The notes below the pieces were generated by a model. It did no database searches. It was not told the origin of the DNA and saw only the letters and a list, made by a program, of their open reading frames with translations. Positions 42,221 to 52,130 of a DNA stretch of 64,000 nucleotides are shown here, one piece after another; position 1 is the stretch's first letter; every line of letters begins with the position of its first letter. Origin of the DNA: Gaiellasilicea sp963802765. Its GTDB lineage: Bacteria; Actinomycetota; Thermoleophilia; Gaiellales; Gaiellaceae. Where the stretch lies: assembly GCA_963802765.1 (NCBI GenBank), contig CAWDJZ010000008.1, positions 62,001 through 126,000 of the forward strand. Reading direction: 5' to 3'. The translations under genes were made by a program, and so were the position numbers.

Positions 42221-43164
42221 GGCTGCTCGTTCTCGGCGGGACGAAGTTTCTCGGGCGTGCTGTAGTCGACGAGGCGATGGCGCGCGGCCACGAGCTGACG
42301 CTCTTCAACCGGGGCGAGACGAATCCAGAGCTCTTCCCGGAGGCCGAGCAGCTGCGAGGCGACCGTGCTCGCGAGCTCGCTGCGCTCGCAGGCCGCACAT
42401 GGGACGCCGTGATCGACACCTCCGGTTACGTGCCGGCGATCGTGCGGCGCTCGGCCGAGCTGCTACGGGAATCCGGCCGCTACGTGTTCGTCTCGAGCGT
42501 GTCGGTGTACGCCGACTTCTCGACCGGCCCGTCCGAGTCGAGCCCGCTCGCCGGGCTCGGCGACATGTCCGCCGACGAGGTCGCGGCGGACTACTCCAAC
42601 TACGGGCCGCTGAAGGCGCTCTGCGAGGCGGAGGTCGAGGCCGTCTTCGGGGAGCGCGCGCTGATCGTCCGCCCGGGGCTGATCGTCGGTCCGCACGACC
42701 CGACCGGCCGCTTCACCTACTGGGCGCAGCGGCTCGAGCGGGGCGGCGAGGTGCTTGCGCCCGGCCCGCCCGAGCGAGCCGTGCAGTTCGTCGACGTGCG
42801 CGACCTCGCCGCCTGGATCGTCGACGCCGTCGAAGCCGGGCGCTCGGGCCGTTACAACGCGACCGGTGTAGGCGTCGCCTGGGGCGAGCTGCTCGCCGGG
42901 GCCGACGTGACATGGGTCTCGGACAAGTTCCTCAGGGAGCAGGAGGTCGGGGAGTGGATGGAGCTCCCGCTGTGGCTCGGCGATCCCGCCTGGGCAGGCA
43001 TGCACTCGACCGACGTGAGCCGAGCCCTGGCGGCCGGGCTTCGCTTCCGCCCACTCGCGGAGACGCTGGCCGGCGCCGCAGACGCTCCCGCCGTCGAGGG
43101 CGTCGGCCTCACGCCCGAGCGCGAGGCCGAGCTCCTCGCCGCTTGGCATGGGAACCCGGATTAG
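42217..43164 (+). CDS. NAD-dependent epimerase/dehydratase (extended SDR), probable CTG start
   Basis: A 315-residue extended SDR. LLVLGGTKFLGRAVVDEAMARGHELTLFNRGETNPELFPE is the Rossmann opening, VFVSSVSVYADFSTGP the strand before the active site, and ADYSNYGPLKALCE supplies the Tyr-x3-Lys. It acts on a sugar nucleotide or similar. There is no in-frame ATG, GTG or TTG before the fold. CTG 42217 makes a CTGA overlap with the M20 stop, analogous to ATGA/GTGA, and is the likely start. Upstream codons in this frame belong to the M20 gene. Confidence 0.82.
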   Translation: MRLLVLGGTKFLGRAVVDEAMARGHELTLFNRGETNPELFPEAEQLRGDRARELAALAGRTWDAVIDTSGYVPAIVRRSAELLRESGRYVFVSSVSVYADFSTGPSESSPLAGLGDMSADEVAADYSNYGPLKALCEAEVEAVFGERALIVRPGLIVGPHDPTGRFTYWAQRLERGGEVLAPGPPERAVQFVDVRDLAAWIVDAVEAGRSGRYNATGVGVAWGELLAGADVTWVSDKFLREQEVGEWMELPLWLGDPAWAGMHSTDVSRALAAGLRFRPLAETLAGAADAPAVEGVGLTPEREAELLAAWHGNPD

Positions 43165-44033
43165 GTGTACGCGTCGCGGGCCCGCTGCCAGCGCGGGTCG
43201 TCGCGGCGGATCCGGTCCGGGTCGGTGCCGCGGGCGTCGGCGAGGTCCAGCGTCAGGAGCTGGAAGGGGACGATGTCGACCACCGGATGGCGCGTCGGCA
43301 CGAGCGCGACGTCGCACCCCAGCTCCCGCAGCGCCGCAGCCGCCTCGGCGGACCGTGCGACTGCACGCCCCTCGCCCTCGAGCACGAAGCAGCGGACGTT
43401 CTCGTCGATCGCGGCGAGGTGCCCGTGGAGGAGCTCCTCCAGCGGGTGCGCCTCAGCCGCCACGAAGACGCCCTCGCGCAGCTTCAGCACGGCCTCCTGT
43501 GCGGTCGGCCAGTCGCGACCGGCGCCCGTGACCAGGAAGCGCTCGTGGTCCGAGACGGGTAGGCGCTCCCCGGCCAGCACACCGGCCACGGCGTCCGCGA
43601 GCCACGCGACGTCCTCGCCGCGCAGCGCCGCGAGTGCCGCGACGGCGCACGTGTACGAGGCCGTGTGGCAGTAGCTCTGGTCAAGCGCCGGTGTCGCGAC
43701 GACGACCTCGTCGCAGAGCTCGCCGAGGGGACTTTCAGGGTTCCCGGTGACGAGCCACTTCGGCCCGGGGAACGCACGTGCCGCCTCCAGCGTCATCGCG
43801 GTGCCGCCCTCGTGGCTGGCGAGGACGAGCACGTCCGCCTCCGGCGGGTCGAGCAAGAACTCGAGCGCGTCGACCCCGTTCCCGGTCGTCTGGGCCGCGT
43901 GGAAGGACGTGCCGCAGCCGACCGCGATCACGCGGCCGTCCGGCAGCCGCTGGTCCGTTGGCACCTGCGCGAGCCACTCCGGCTGCGCTGCGACCGCCGC
44001 ACGCATCTTCTCGCCCGACACTAGATCGGCCAT
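43161..44033 (-). CDS. Double SIS-domain sugar isomerase-like protein
   Basis: A 290-residue protein with two SIS domains, as in the isomerase half of GlmS and in FrlB. VIAVGCGTSFHAAQTTGNGVDAL and VLASHEGGTAMTLEA form the first phosphosugar site; FLVTGAGRDWPTAQEAVLKLREGVFVAAEAHPLEELLHGHLAAID the second, with the Glu/His and Lys region. No glutaminase domain is present. It probably isomerises or deglycates a phosphosugar. ATG 44033 is divergent from the M16 gene, 14 bp away. Ends overlap the epimerase by 4 bp. Confidence 0.85.
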   Translation of the reverse strand: MADLVSGEKMRAAVAAQPEWLAQVPTDQRLPDGRVIAVGCGTSFHAAQTTGNGVDALEFLLDPPEADVLVLASHEGGTAMTLEAARAFPGPKWLVTGNPESPLGELCDEVVVATPALDQSYCHTASYTCAVAALAALRGEDVAWLADAVAGVLAGERLPVSDHERFLVTGAGRDWPTAQEAVLKLREGVFVAAEAHPLEELLHGHLAAIDENVRCFVLEGEGRAVARSAEAAAALRELGCDVALVPTRHPVVDIVPFQLLTLDLADARGTDPDRIRRDDPRWQRARDAYT

Positions 44034-44047
44034 CTAGCCTCTATAGC

Positions 44048-45316
44048 ATGGCCGCCGTGGGGGTCTTCGAGCGCTCCGAGCTACAGAACGGCCTGCGCGT
44101 GGTGACCGCGCCCATGCCGCAGGCGAAGTCGGTCTCGTGTTTCGTGATGCTGGCCGCCGGCTCGCGCTACGAGACCGCCGAGACGAACGGGATCGCGCAC
44201 TTCGCCGAGCACATGTTTTTCAAGGGGACCGAGCGGCGGCCGACGGCCCGCGACATCGCCGGCGAGATCGATGCGATCGGGGGCGAGTTCAACGCCTTCA
44301 CCGGCAAGGAGTACACGGGCTACTACGTCCGCTGCGCGGCCGAGACGCGCGACACCGCGCTCGACGTCCTCGTCGACATGCTCCGCAACTCCCGCTTCGA
44401 CGCGGAGGAGATCGAGCGCGAGAAGGGCGTGATCGTCGAGGAGATGAACATGTACTACGACACGCCGCGCGACTTCATCGGGGGTGTCTACGAGTCGCTC
44501 CTCTACGGCGACCAGCCGCTCGGCTGGGACATCATCGGCCGCAAGGAGACCGTCCGCGGCGCGACGCGCGAGACGTTCACCGACTACGTCGGGCACTGGT
44601 ACCGGCCCGAGCGCATGGTCGTCGGCGTCGGCGGGCTGATCGGCGAGGGGCTGCACGAACGGCTCGAGGAGCTGCTCGGCGACCTGGAGTCCCGCGAGAC
44701 GGGAGCGCCGGCGCCCGTGGCGTCGAACGCGAACGGCGCACGGGTGAAGGTCCACACGAAGACGTCGGACCAGGCGCACCTCGTGCTCGGCGTCCGGAGC
44801 CGTCCGCTCCAGGATCCCGACCGCTACGTCCTGCAGCTGCTCGCGACGGTGCTCGGCGGCGGGATGTCGTCCCGTCTCTTCACCGAGGTGCGCGAGCGGC
44901 GGGGGCTCGCGTACTACGTCTTCGGAACGAACCACGCCTACACCGACGCCGGCTCCCTCTACTCGCAGTCCGGCGTCGACATCAACCGGATCGACGAGGC
45001 GGTGACGACGATCGTGGAGCAGTTCCGGCTGCTGGCGGACGAGCCGGTGCCTTCGGACGAGCTCGAGAAGGCGCGCAACTTCGCCAAGGGCCGCTTCGTG
45101 CTCCAGCTCGAGAGCCCGCACGGGACGATCATGTTCGGTCTCCGCCGCGAGGTGCTCGAGGGGCGGGCGGAGGAGCCGCAGGCGGTGCTCGACGCGCTCG
45201 ACGCCGTCACCGCCGACGACCTCCAGCGGGTGGCGCGGGAGGTTGTGGACGACGGCCCCTATCTCGCCGCGATCGGGCCGTTCGAGGACGCCGAGCGCTT
45301 CGAGAAGCTCCTTTAG
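44048..45316 (+). CDS. M16 family zinc protease (mitochondrial-processing-peptidase-like)
   Basis: A 422-residue M16 peptidase. The inverted zinc motif HFAEHMFFKGT (His 51, Glu 54, His 55) is complete and the third ligand Glu lies in EREKGVIVEEMNMYYDTP. The C-terminal domain has RRGLAYYVFGTNHAYTD. Bacterial homologues such as YmxG act as cytoplasmic oligopeptidases. ATG 44048 starts the family N-terminus. The stop overlaps the convergent MerR gene. Confidence 0.9.
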   Translation: MAAVGVFERSELQNGLRVVTAPMPQAKSVSCFVMLAAGSRYETAETNGIAHFAEHMFFKGTERRPTARDIAGEIDAIGGEFNAFTGKEYTGYYVRCAAETRDTALDVLVDMLRNSRFDAEEIEREKGVIVEEMNMYYDTPRDFIGGVYESLLYGDQPLGWDIIGRKETVRGATRETFTDYVGHWYRPERMVVGVGGLIGEGLHERLEELLGDLESRETGAPAPVASNANGARVKVHTKTSDQAHLVLGVRSRPLQDPDRYVLQLLATVLGGGMSSRLFTEVRERRGLAYYVFGTNHAYTDAGSLYSQSGVDINRIDEAVTTIVEQFRLLADEPVPSDELEKARNFAKGRFVLQLESPHGTIMFGLRREVLEGRAEEPQAVLDALDAVTADDLQRVAREVVDDGPYLAAIGPFEDAERFEKLL

Positions 45317-45898
45317 CGCGCGTCGATCCGCTTCAGGAAGCGATCCTCGCCCGGCGGTTTCAGCATGCCCTCCGGGCCGATCGCCCACGTCGTCTCCGAT
45401 GCCCGGCTCGAGCTCGACGGTCTCCGGCTCGCCCTGCGGGACGAGGGCGTTTTCCGCGACGACGTCATCGAGTAACGGCCGCGGGTCCGGCATCTGCTCC
45501 GTGTTGCCCTCCCGGCGCAGGCGCAGCACCCGCGGCGGGCCTTCGTCGAGCGTCAGCCAGAAACGGATCTGGAACTTCTCCTCGTGCACGATCTCCTCCT
45601 CGGTCAGGTCGAGCAGGCGCCCGCGGAGCTCGTCGATGCGGGCGAGACGGTCGCCGACGATCGCCGGCAGGAGCTCCGGCCGCTCGAGCGCGACGCGCAC
45701 GTCCTCGAGCGGCAGGTCGGCAGCGCGGAGACGCTGGATCGACTCCGCCGTCCGCTGCTGCTCGGGCCCGTAATAGCGATAGCGGTTCGTCTCGTCGACG
45801 AGCACGGGTACGAGCAGGCCGAGCCGCTCGTAGTGGCGCAGCGCTCGGGGCGTCAGCCCGGTCAGCTCGGCGAAGCGGCCGATCGTCAGCAGCTCCAT
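45313..45898 (-). CDS. MerR family regulator, frameshifted near the end
   Basis: TIGRFAELTGLTPRALRHYERLGLLVP is the MerR helix-turn-helix and wing, followed by the dimer coiled coil (about 75-110). The C-terminal effector part contains RFWLTLDEGPPRVLRLRREGNTEQMP. The last 28 residues lie in another frame (SETTWAIGPEGMLKPPGEDRFLKRIDAR) and end at TAA 45313; one extra base near 45400 explains this. Uncorrected, the frame runs on antisense to the M16 gene. MerR proteins twist promoters in response to ligands; the ligand is unknown. Confidence 0.82.
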
Positions 45899-45931
45899 GC
45901 ATCGAGCCTAGAGCCTGACCCTACGAGAGGG

Positions 45932-46523
45932 TCAAGCCCGCCCGAGGGCCTGGCGCGCCTCGGCGACGGCCTCCCGCGCCAGTTCGATCGCCGCGACGTT
46001 CTCGGGGTCCCGCTCGCGGACGGCGAGCGCGCGCTCGAACGCGTCGAGCGCCTGCTCGTGCTCGCCGGCGTCGAAGTGCTCCCAGCCGAGGTTGTTCAGC
46101 AGCGGGCCGGCCCAGTACGCGGCGGCCTCGGAGCGCTCGGCAAGCTCGAGCCCGCGGGTCGTCCAGGCGACGAATCCCTCCCGGTCCGGCGCGGCGAGCG
46201 CGCACATGTGCGCGGCGTCTCCTGCGAGCCAGTCCTCGCCCGCCGTCGAGCGCCGCGGCGTACGCGGACTCGAAGAACGGCAGCGCCGCCTCGGTGTCGC
46301 CGCTCGAGCGGCGCAGGCGGCCGCGCTCGAGGTCGACGCGGACGCGCACCCGGGCCTCCTCCTCGGTCACCTCGTCGAGGAGCCGGTCACCTTCGTCGAA
46401 GCGGCCGCGCATGCCTTCGACCCGCGCGAGCTGCGTCAGCGCCTCTGCTCGCAGCGCGCGGAAGCGCGCCTCCGTCGCGTCGAGGTCGTCGAAGTCCCAG
46501 AGCGGACGGAGCGGATCGCTCAT
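45932..46523 (-). CDS. TPR-type hypothetical protein, frameshifted
   Basis: Helical repeat protein of about 196 residues: LWDFDDLDATEARFRALRAEALTQLARVEGMRGRFDEGDRLLDEV, then RLRRSSGDTEAALPFFESAYAAAL, and in another frame LLNNLGWEHFDAGEHEQALDAFERALAVRE, a clear tetratricopeptide repeat. The break lies near 46240 and length is a multiple of three plus one. ATG 46523 overlaps the M15 peptidase stop (ATGA), so the pair is coupled. A scaffold role is likely; nothing more can be said. Confidence 0.68.
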
Positions 46524-47146
46524 CGGCCCGTGGTCGAGAAATGCTGGTAGTCGCCGAATGAGGCTCCCCACTTCCAGCCGACGGCAGCGAAGGCGCGGAC
46601 AAGCACGCCGTCGTCGACCGCCATCCCCTTGCGGATGCGGGAGCGGTCGACGAAGGCCAGGCCGGCAGGCGGCGACACGCGCGCGCCCTGCACGTAGGGG
46701 TTCTCCACCGGGTTGACGTCGATCGCCTCGCCGTAAGCGTGCTGCGACCAGCGGCGCGTGCCGCCGACGAAGCGGCAGTTGAAGCCGGAGGTGTTGTCGG
46801 CGGCCATCGACGCGTCGTCGCTCCCGCCGTACTCCGACACGGGCCGCAGCCGCCGGATCGGGAAGCGAGCCTGCCAGAGCGTCCGGAAGACGGCCACGAC
46901 GTCGGCCGCCACGGGCCGCGCGACGACGATCGCCCCCTCCCGCTGCGTGCCGCGGAAGTCCCAGTACGACACGCGCACCGTGCGCAGCCGCGCGGGCGGA
47001 ACCGGACAGCCGGCGCGGTAGGAATGGCGCAGGTCGGCCCAACGGACGGGCTCGATCGTCGCGGCGAACCGCGGCGAAGCCACAAGTTGCTGACAGCAGC
47101 TGAGTCCGACCGCGGCGGCCGCGACCGTCACGAGGGCGAACCGCAT
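46520..47146 (-). CDS. M15 family D,D-carboxypeptidase-like protein
   Basis: A 208-residue exported protein. Residues 1-19 are a signal peptide, possibly lipidated (VGLSCCQ). SQHAYGEAIDVNP (His and Asp zinc ligands) and DYQHFS (third His) are the M15/VanY core, with FRTLWQARFPIRRLRPVSEYGGSDDASMAADNTSGFNCR before it. Such enzymes trim D-Ala from peptidoglycan or cut other cell-wall peptides. ATG 47146 is divergent from the L,D-transpeptidase 22 bp away. Two wall enzymes sharing one control region is suggestive. Confidence 0.85.
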   Translation of the reverse strand: MRFALVTVAAAAVGLSCCQQLVASPRFAATIEPVRWADLRHSYRAGCPVPPARLRTVRVSYWDFRGTQREGAIVVARPVAADVVAVFRTLWQARFPIRRLRPVSEYGGSDDASMAADNTSGFNCRFVGGTRRWSQHAYGEAIDVNPVENPYVQGARVSPPAGLAFVDRSRIRKGMAVDDGVLVRAFAAVGWKWGASFGDYQHFSTTGR

Positions 47147-47168
47147 CGGTCCAGCGTACCCTGGGGCC

Positions 47169-47834
47169 GTGCTCGCCCTGCCCGTCGTGCTCGCCGCGGT
47201 CGCCGCCTGGTGCCCCGCCAATCTTGCGGGCTCGATCGAGACGCCGGCGCCCGCGAAGCAGCTGATCACGGTCGAGGCGGCCTCGGCGCGAACCACGCAC
47301 GCGACCCTGCGAACCTGGCGGCGCGTCGACGGATGCTGGACGCCCGTCGCCGGCCCCTATCCCGCGCGCGTCGGCAAGAACGGCATCTCCGCCGACCGCC
47401 GCGAGGGCGACGGCACGACCCCGGCCGGCACGTTCGCGATCGGCCGGACGATGTACGGCAACGAGGCGAATCCCGGGGTGCGCTTCAGCTACCGCCGCCT
47501 GCGCTGCGGCGACTGGTGGGACGAGGACCCGTCCTCCCCGACGTACAACTCGTTCCAGCACGTCCGCTGCGGGACGCCGCCGCCGTTCCGGATCGTCAGC
47601 GAGGGGATGTGGGAGAACCCGCGCGCCTACCCGCATCTCGCGGTGATCGAGTTCAACATGCGCCCGGTCGTCCCGGGCCGCGGCTCGGGCATCTTCCTGC
47701 ACGCGCAGACGGGCGGCCCCACGATCGGCTGTGTGAGCATCGGAAAGCCGCAGCTCCGCGCCGTCCTGCGCTGGCTCCGCCCGGGCGACGCGCCCGTGAT
47801 CGCGATCGGGACGAGCCGCCAGCTGCGCGGCTAG
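47169..47834 (+). CDS. L,D-transpeptidase (YkuD-like) family protein
   Basis: A 221-residue exported protein with a short signal peptide (residues 1-20, cut near LAG). The catalytic region is GSGIFLHAQTGGPTIGCVSIG: His and Cys of the H-x(n)-GCV(S) motif. It would form 3-3 cross-links or attach proteins in peptidoglycan. GDGTTPAGTFAIGRTMYG is the usual substrate-side motif of the domain. The start is GTG 47169. It faces the M15 gene. Confidence 0.87.
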   Translation: MLALPVVLAAVAAWCPANLAGSIETPAPAKQLITVEAASARTTHATLRTWRRVDGCWTPVAGPYPARVGKNGISADRREGDGTTPAGTFAIGRTMYGNEANPGVRFSYRRLRCGDWWDEDPSSPTYNSFQHVRCGTPPPFRIVSEGMWENPRAYPHLAVIEFNMRPVVPGRGSGIFLHAQTGGPTIGCVSIGKPQLRAVLRWLRPGDAPVIAIGTSRQLRG

Positions 47835-47867
47835 CGGCGCCGCCCGCCGCGCGCTACGGTCCGGCCC

Positions 47868-49385
47868 ATGTCCGAGCGGAAGGAGTTCGCCGAGCTCCAG
47901 AAGCGGCTACGTGCACTGTGGCCCTCGGTGTCGCTGCGCTCGATCGGCGACATCGAGCGCACAGTCGTGGTCGTCCACTCGATCAGCATGGACGTTCCGG
48001 AGCAGCTGATCCCCGTCTTCCCGGCCTACGAGGAGCGCTTCCTCTGTCTCGTGCTCAGCCTGCTGCGCTCGCCGCGCTCGCGGGTCGTCTACGTCACCTC
48101 GCAGCCGATCCTGCCCAGGCTCGTCGACTACTACTTCGGGCTCGTTCCGGAGCTCGACACGCCCCGGGCGCGCAGCCGCTTCTCGGTCGTGTCGCTCGTA
48201 GACGGCCGCAACGAGCCGCTGACGCGGAAGCTGCTCGCCCGGCCGGGCGCGATCGAGCGGATCCGCTCCCTGATCGGACAGCCCGAGCTGGCGATCCTGC
48301 TGCCCTTCGCCACCTCGACGGACGAGGTCGAGCTCGCCGTGCGGCTCGGGATCCCACTCTACGGCGCCGACCCGGCGCTCGAGCGGTTCGGCACCAAGAG
48401 CGGGAGCCGGCGCATCTTCGACGAGGAAGGCGTGTCCCACGCGCGCGGCTTCGACGTCGGCGGCGAGCGCGACTTGCTGAAGGCGCTCGCCGAGCTGCGC
48501 TCGTCCAACGTTGCGCTCGCGACCGCCGTCCTCAAGCTCGATCGAGGCGTGAGCGGCCTCGGCAACGCCCTCGTCGGCGTCGACGCCGCCCTCGACTCGG
48601 ACACCCTTCGCGGCGCACTCGAGCTCGAGGACACCGAGGTCGAAGAAGGCGATTTCTTGCGGGCGCTCGCCGACCAGGGCGGGATCGTCGAGGAGCTGAT
48701 CGAGGGAGAAGACCTCCGCAGCCCAAGCGCCCAGCTCCGGATCAGCCCGTCCGGGCAGGTCGAGATCCTCTCGACCCACGACCAGGTGCTGGGCGGCCCC
48801 CACGGCCAGACGTACTTCGGCTGCCGCTTTCCTGCAGATCCCGAATACGCCGCGCTGATCGCGGCCGACGCCCTCATCGTCGGGCGGCGGCTCGCGCGCG
48901 AGGGCGTGATCGGGCGGGCCGGCGTCGACTTCGTCGCCGTCCGGGGCGAGGGCGGCTGGGAGTCGTACGCGCTCGAGATCAACCTCCGCTGCGGCGGCAC
49001 GACGCACCCGTTCATGGCGCTCTCGACGCTCACGGACGGCAGCTACGACCCGCTCGCAGGGGAGTTCCGGAGCCGGCTCGGGGATCTCAAGCACTACGTC
49101 GCCACCGATCACCTCGACTCGCCCGCCTACGCGTCGTTGACCCCCGACGACCTGCTCGACCTCGTCGCCGAGCGCCACCTCGGCTGGGACGCCGAGCGCG
49201 AGACCGGGATCGCGCTGCACATGGTCAGCGCGCTCGCCGTCGCAGGCCGGATCGGGCTGACCGCGATCGGCGACACGCAGCCCGAGGCGGAGGCGCTCTA
49301 CCACGAGCTGAAGCAGGCACTCGACAGTGTCGCCGCGCGGGCGGCAGGCGCCAAGACCGGCGCGACGCCCGCGCGAGCCGAGTAA
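47868..49385 (+). CDS. ATP-grasp peptide ligase, PGM1-like
   Basis: A 505-residue ATP-grasp protein resembling PGM1, the peptide ligase of pheganomycin biosynthesis. The N-terminal half has PAYEERFLCLVLSLLRSPRSRVVYVTSQPILPRLVDYYFGL and LGIPLYGADPALERFGTKSGSRRIFDEEGV. The ATP-grasp core has AVLKLDRGVSGLGNALV, IVEELIEGEDLRSPSAQLRI and the metal site YALEINLRCGGTTHPFM. It should join a carboxylate to an amine with ATP. It sits among wall enzymes and lacks other antibiotic genes, so a role in a surface or small peptide is as likely as a natural product. ATG 47868. Confidence 0.82.
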   Translation: MSERKEFAELQKRLRALWPSVSLRSIGDIERTVVVVHSISMDVPEQLIPVFPAYEERFLCLVLSLLRSPRSRVVYVTSQPILPRLVDYYFGLVPELDTPRARSRFSVVSLVDGRNEPLTRKLLARPGAIERIRSLIGQPELAILLPFATSTDEVELAVRLGIPLYGADPALERFGTKSGSRRIFDEEGVSHARGFDVGGERDLLKALAELRSSNVALATAVLKLDRGVSGLGNALVGVDAALDSDTLRGALELEDTEVEEGDFLRALADQGGIVEELIEGEDLRSPSAQLRISPSGQVEILSTHDQVLGGPHGQTYFGCRFPADPEYAALIAADALIVGRRLAREGVIGRAGVDFVAVRGEGGWESYALEINLRCGGTTHPFMALSTLTDGSYDPLAGEFRSRLGDLKHYVATDHLDSPAYASLTPDDLLDLVAERHLGWDAERETGIALHMVSALAVAGRIGLTAIGDTQPEAEALYHELKQALDSVAARAAGAKTGATPARAE

Positions 49386-49392
49386 CGGACTG

Positions 49393-50557
49393 TTACTCGG
49401 CCAGGCCGGCCGCGCGCAGGACGTCGCGGGCGAGCAGCTGCGCCTCGCCGAGCGTCACTCCCGGCCGATAGCCGGCGACGACGACGATCACCGGGCCCGC
49501 GCGGCGGTAAGCGATCGCAGCGGTGAGACGGACGTCCGAGATCCAGCCGTGCTTCTGTGCGAGCGGGATGCCGCCAAGCCAGCGCCTGAGAAGGCCTGCG
49601 TTGTCGCCGACGCGCTGTGACCCGAGCAGGATCGCCCGGCCCGCGGCAGCCTGCGGCTGGGTCAGCCCCGTCGCCCGCAGTGCCCAGGGTCGGCCCAACG
49701 CCGCGGCATGGATGCGGAACAGCGCCCGGCCGAGATCCCGAACCGTGGTCACGCGCGCATGCGCTCCAGGCGGACCGGTCGCCGTGCCGGCGCGGTAGAG
49801 ACCGGGGTAGCTCGACGACGTCATCCCGAGCCGGCGGAGACCCTCACCGACGGCCGTGAGCCCGAGACGGGCGACGATCCTGTTCGCCCCGAGGTTGGAC
49901 GACCAGGCGCCGATCTGCTCCGCGTCGTAGAACAGGGGCGAGCGTTCCGGCCGCCGGTCGTCGCGCAGCGCGGCGGCCAGGACGGCGAGCTTGACCGTCG
50001 ATGCCGCCGGGAAGCGGAGCTCCTCGTTCACCCCGGCGACGCGGCCCGTACGCAGATCGTGCACCCAGACTCCTGCTGTTCCGCTGGAAGCGCGCGGCGA
50101 CCTCGCCGAGCCTCTGGTCGAGCGCGGCGTCCAGGACGACCGGCGGTGCCGCACGACGGTCTTGCGAGCGGAACGGGGCCTCGAGAGGCGGCTGTGGCGC
50201 GGGCACCACGCGCGCCGCCGCGGGTGCGCAGCTCGCGGTCACGCGCGGGATCGGCACCGTACCCGTCCTCACGGGGCGGTCGTATGCCTCGGCGTTCAAC
50301 ACCTGCGCGCTGCCGACCGCGAGCAGCTGCGAGCGCAGGCGATCGCAGCCGACGCTATGCCGCCCCGCCGCACGAATCGCCTCGAGGAGATCCCTGCCCG
50401 CGTCGTACCGAGCCTGGAGGCCGTCCGCGGTCGACGAATAAGCCGCCTGCGCCGCGGGGAGATAGCGCGCCTCGGCGGCGAGCAGTGCACGGTCGTCGGC
50501 AAGCGCTGCTCCCGGGAGGAGCAGTGCCGCCAGCAGGACGATCCCCGGTCCTCGCAC
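49393..50557 (-). CDS. Class A beta-lactamase-like serine hydrolase, frameshifted
   Basis: Signal peptide (GIVLLAALLLPGAALA), then a helical domain with repeated Arg/Ala helices and two Cys, then the serine hydrolase fold: LRFPAASTVKLAVLAAAL holds the Ser-x-x-Lys and QKHGW the K-[TS]-G counterpart. The catalytic fold is in a different frame from the N-terminal 160 residues; the break is at about 50080 and the length a multiple of three plus one. It may be a penicillin-binding protein-like or beta-lactamase enzyme at the outer face. It is convergent with the PGM1-like gene, 7 bp apart. Resistance cannot be inferred. Confidence 0.8.
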
Positions 50558-50565
50558 AGAAACGC

Positions 50566-51057
50566 CTAGCCGGAAGGCTCGGCGCGCAGCGCCTCGCGAA
50601 CGCGCACGAGCACCTCTTCCGCCAGCCGCAGGTCCCGCTCGCCGAGCTTCGCGCCGAGCGCGTCAGCCCATTCCTGCTGCGCCGCCTGGATCTCGCGCAA
50701 CACGGCCTCGCCACGGGGCGTGATGCGAACGAGCCTGGCGCGGCGGTGACGCGGGTTCTCCTCGAACTCGATCAGTCCGTCGCGCTGGAGCGCATCGGCG
50801 GTGCGCTGCACGCTCTGGCGGGCGAGCCCGAAGATGCGCGCGATCTCCGCAACCGTCGCGGGCCCGTGCTCGGCCACCCCCAGCACCTGCCAGCGCGCCT
50901 CCGTCTGCCCGGCCGGCTTGGCCATCGCGTTCCCCGCCGCGATCAGCCGTCCGTGCAGCCGCAGGACCTGGACGACGAGATCGCTGAACGCGTTCCCAGC
51001 CGGCGTGCGCTCGAGCGCGTGGTCCGCTGATTTGACAGCATGCTGTCGTCCTGCCAC
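50566..51057 (-). CDS. MarR family regulator
   Basis: A 163-residue winged-helix protein: TEARWQVLGVAEHGPATVAEIARIFGLARQSVQRTADALQRDGLIEFEENPRHRRARLVRITPRG is the standard MarR DNA-binding block. The start is GTG 51057, and its first codons lie between two operator palindromes that also cover the promoter of the divergent DrrAB exporter. It should repress both and respond to a small phenolic or drug-like ligand. Confidence 0.9.
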   Translation of the reverse strand: MAGRQHAVKSADHALERTPAGNAFSDLVVQVLRLHGRLIAAGNAMAKPAGQTEARWQVLGVAEHGPATVAEIARIFGLARQSVQRTADALQRDGLIEFEENPRHRRARLVRITPRGEAVLREIQAAQQEWADALGAKLGERDLRLAEEVLVRVREALRAEPSG

Positions 51058-51075
51058 AATGACAGCATTCTGTCA
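51032..51075 (+). promoter_or_regulatory. Promoter with two MarR operator palindromes
   Basis: TTGACA (51032-51037), 17-bp spacer, CACAAT (51055-51060). The perfect palindrome GACAGCATGCTGTC (51034-51047) overlaps the -35, and TGACAGCATTCTGTCA (51060-51075) lies at the start site. The two share the half site TGACAG and are 27 bp centre to centre. Confidence 0.75.
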
Positions 51076-51101
51076 TATGGGGGGTCGAAAGGCGAGCGCG
51101 G

Positions 51102-52126
<1,025 letters not shown>

Positions 52127-52130
<4 letters not shown>

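Noticed and set aside
44081..45312. Long continuation of the MerR frame
   Set aside because: It runs antisense to the M16 peptidase gene; the natural C-terminus is in a neighbouring frame after a one-base slip.
47868..49385. Pheganomycin-type antibiotic cluster
   Set aside because: Only the ligase resembles it; no precursor peptide or nonproteinogenic amino-acid genes nearby.
49393..50557. Antibiotic resistance beta-lactamase
   Set aside because: The Ser-x-x-Lys fold is present, but sequence alone does not separate a beta-lactamase from a wall D,D-peptidase and the context is cell wall.
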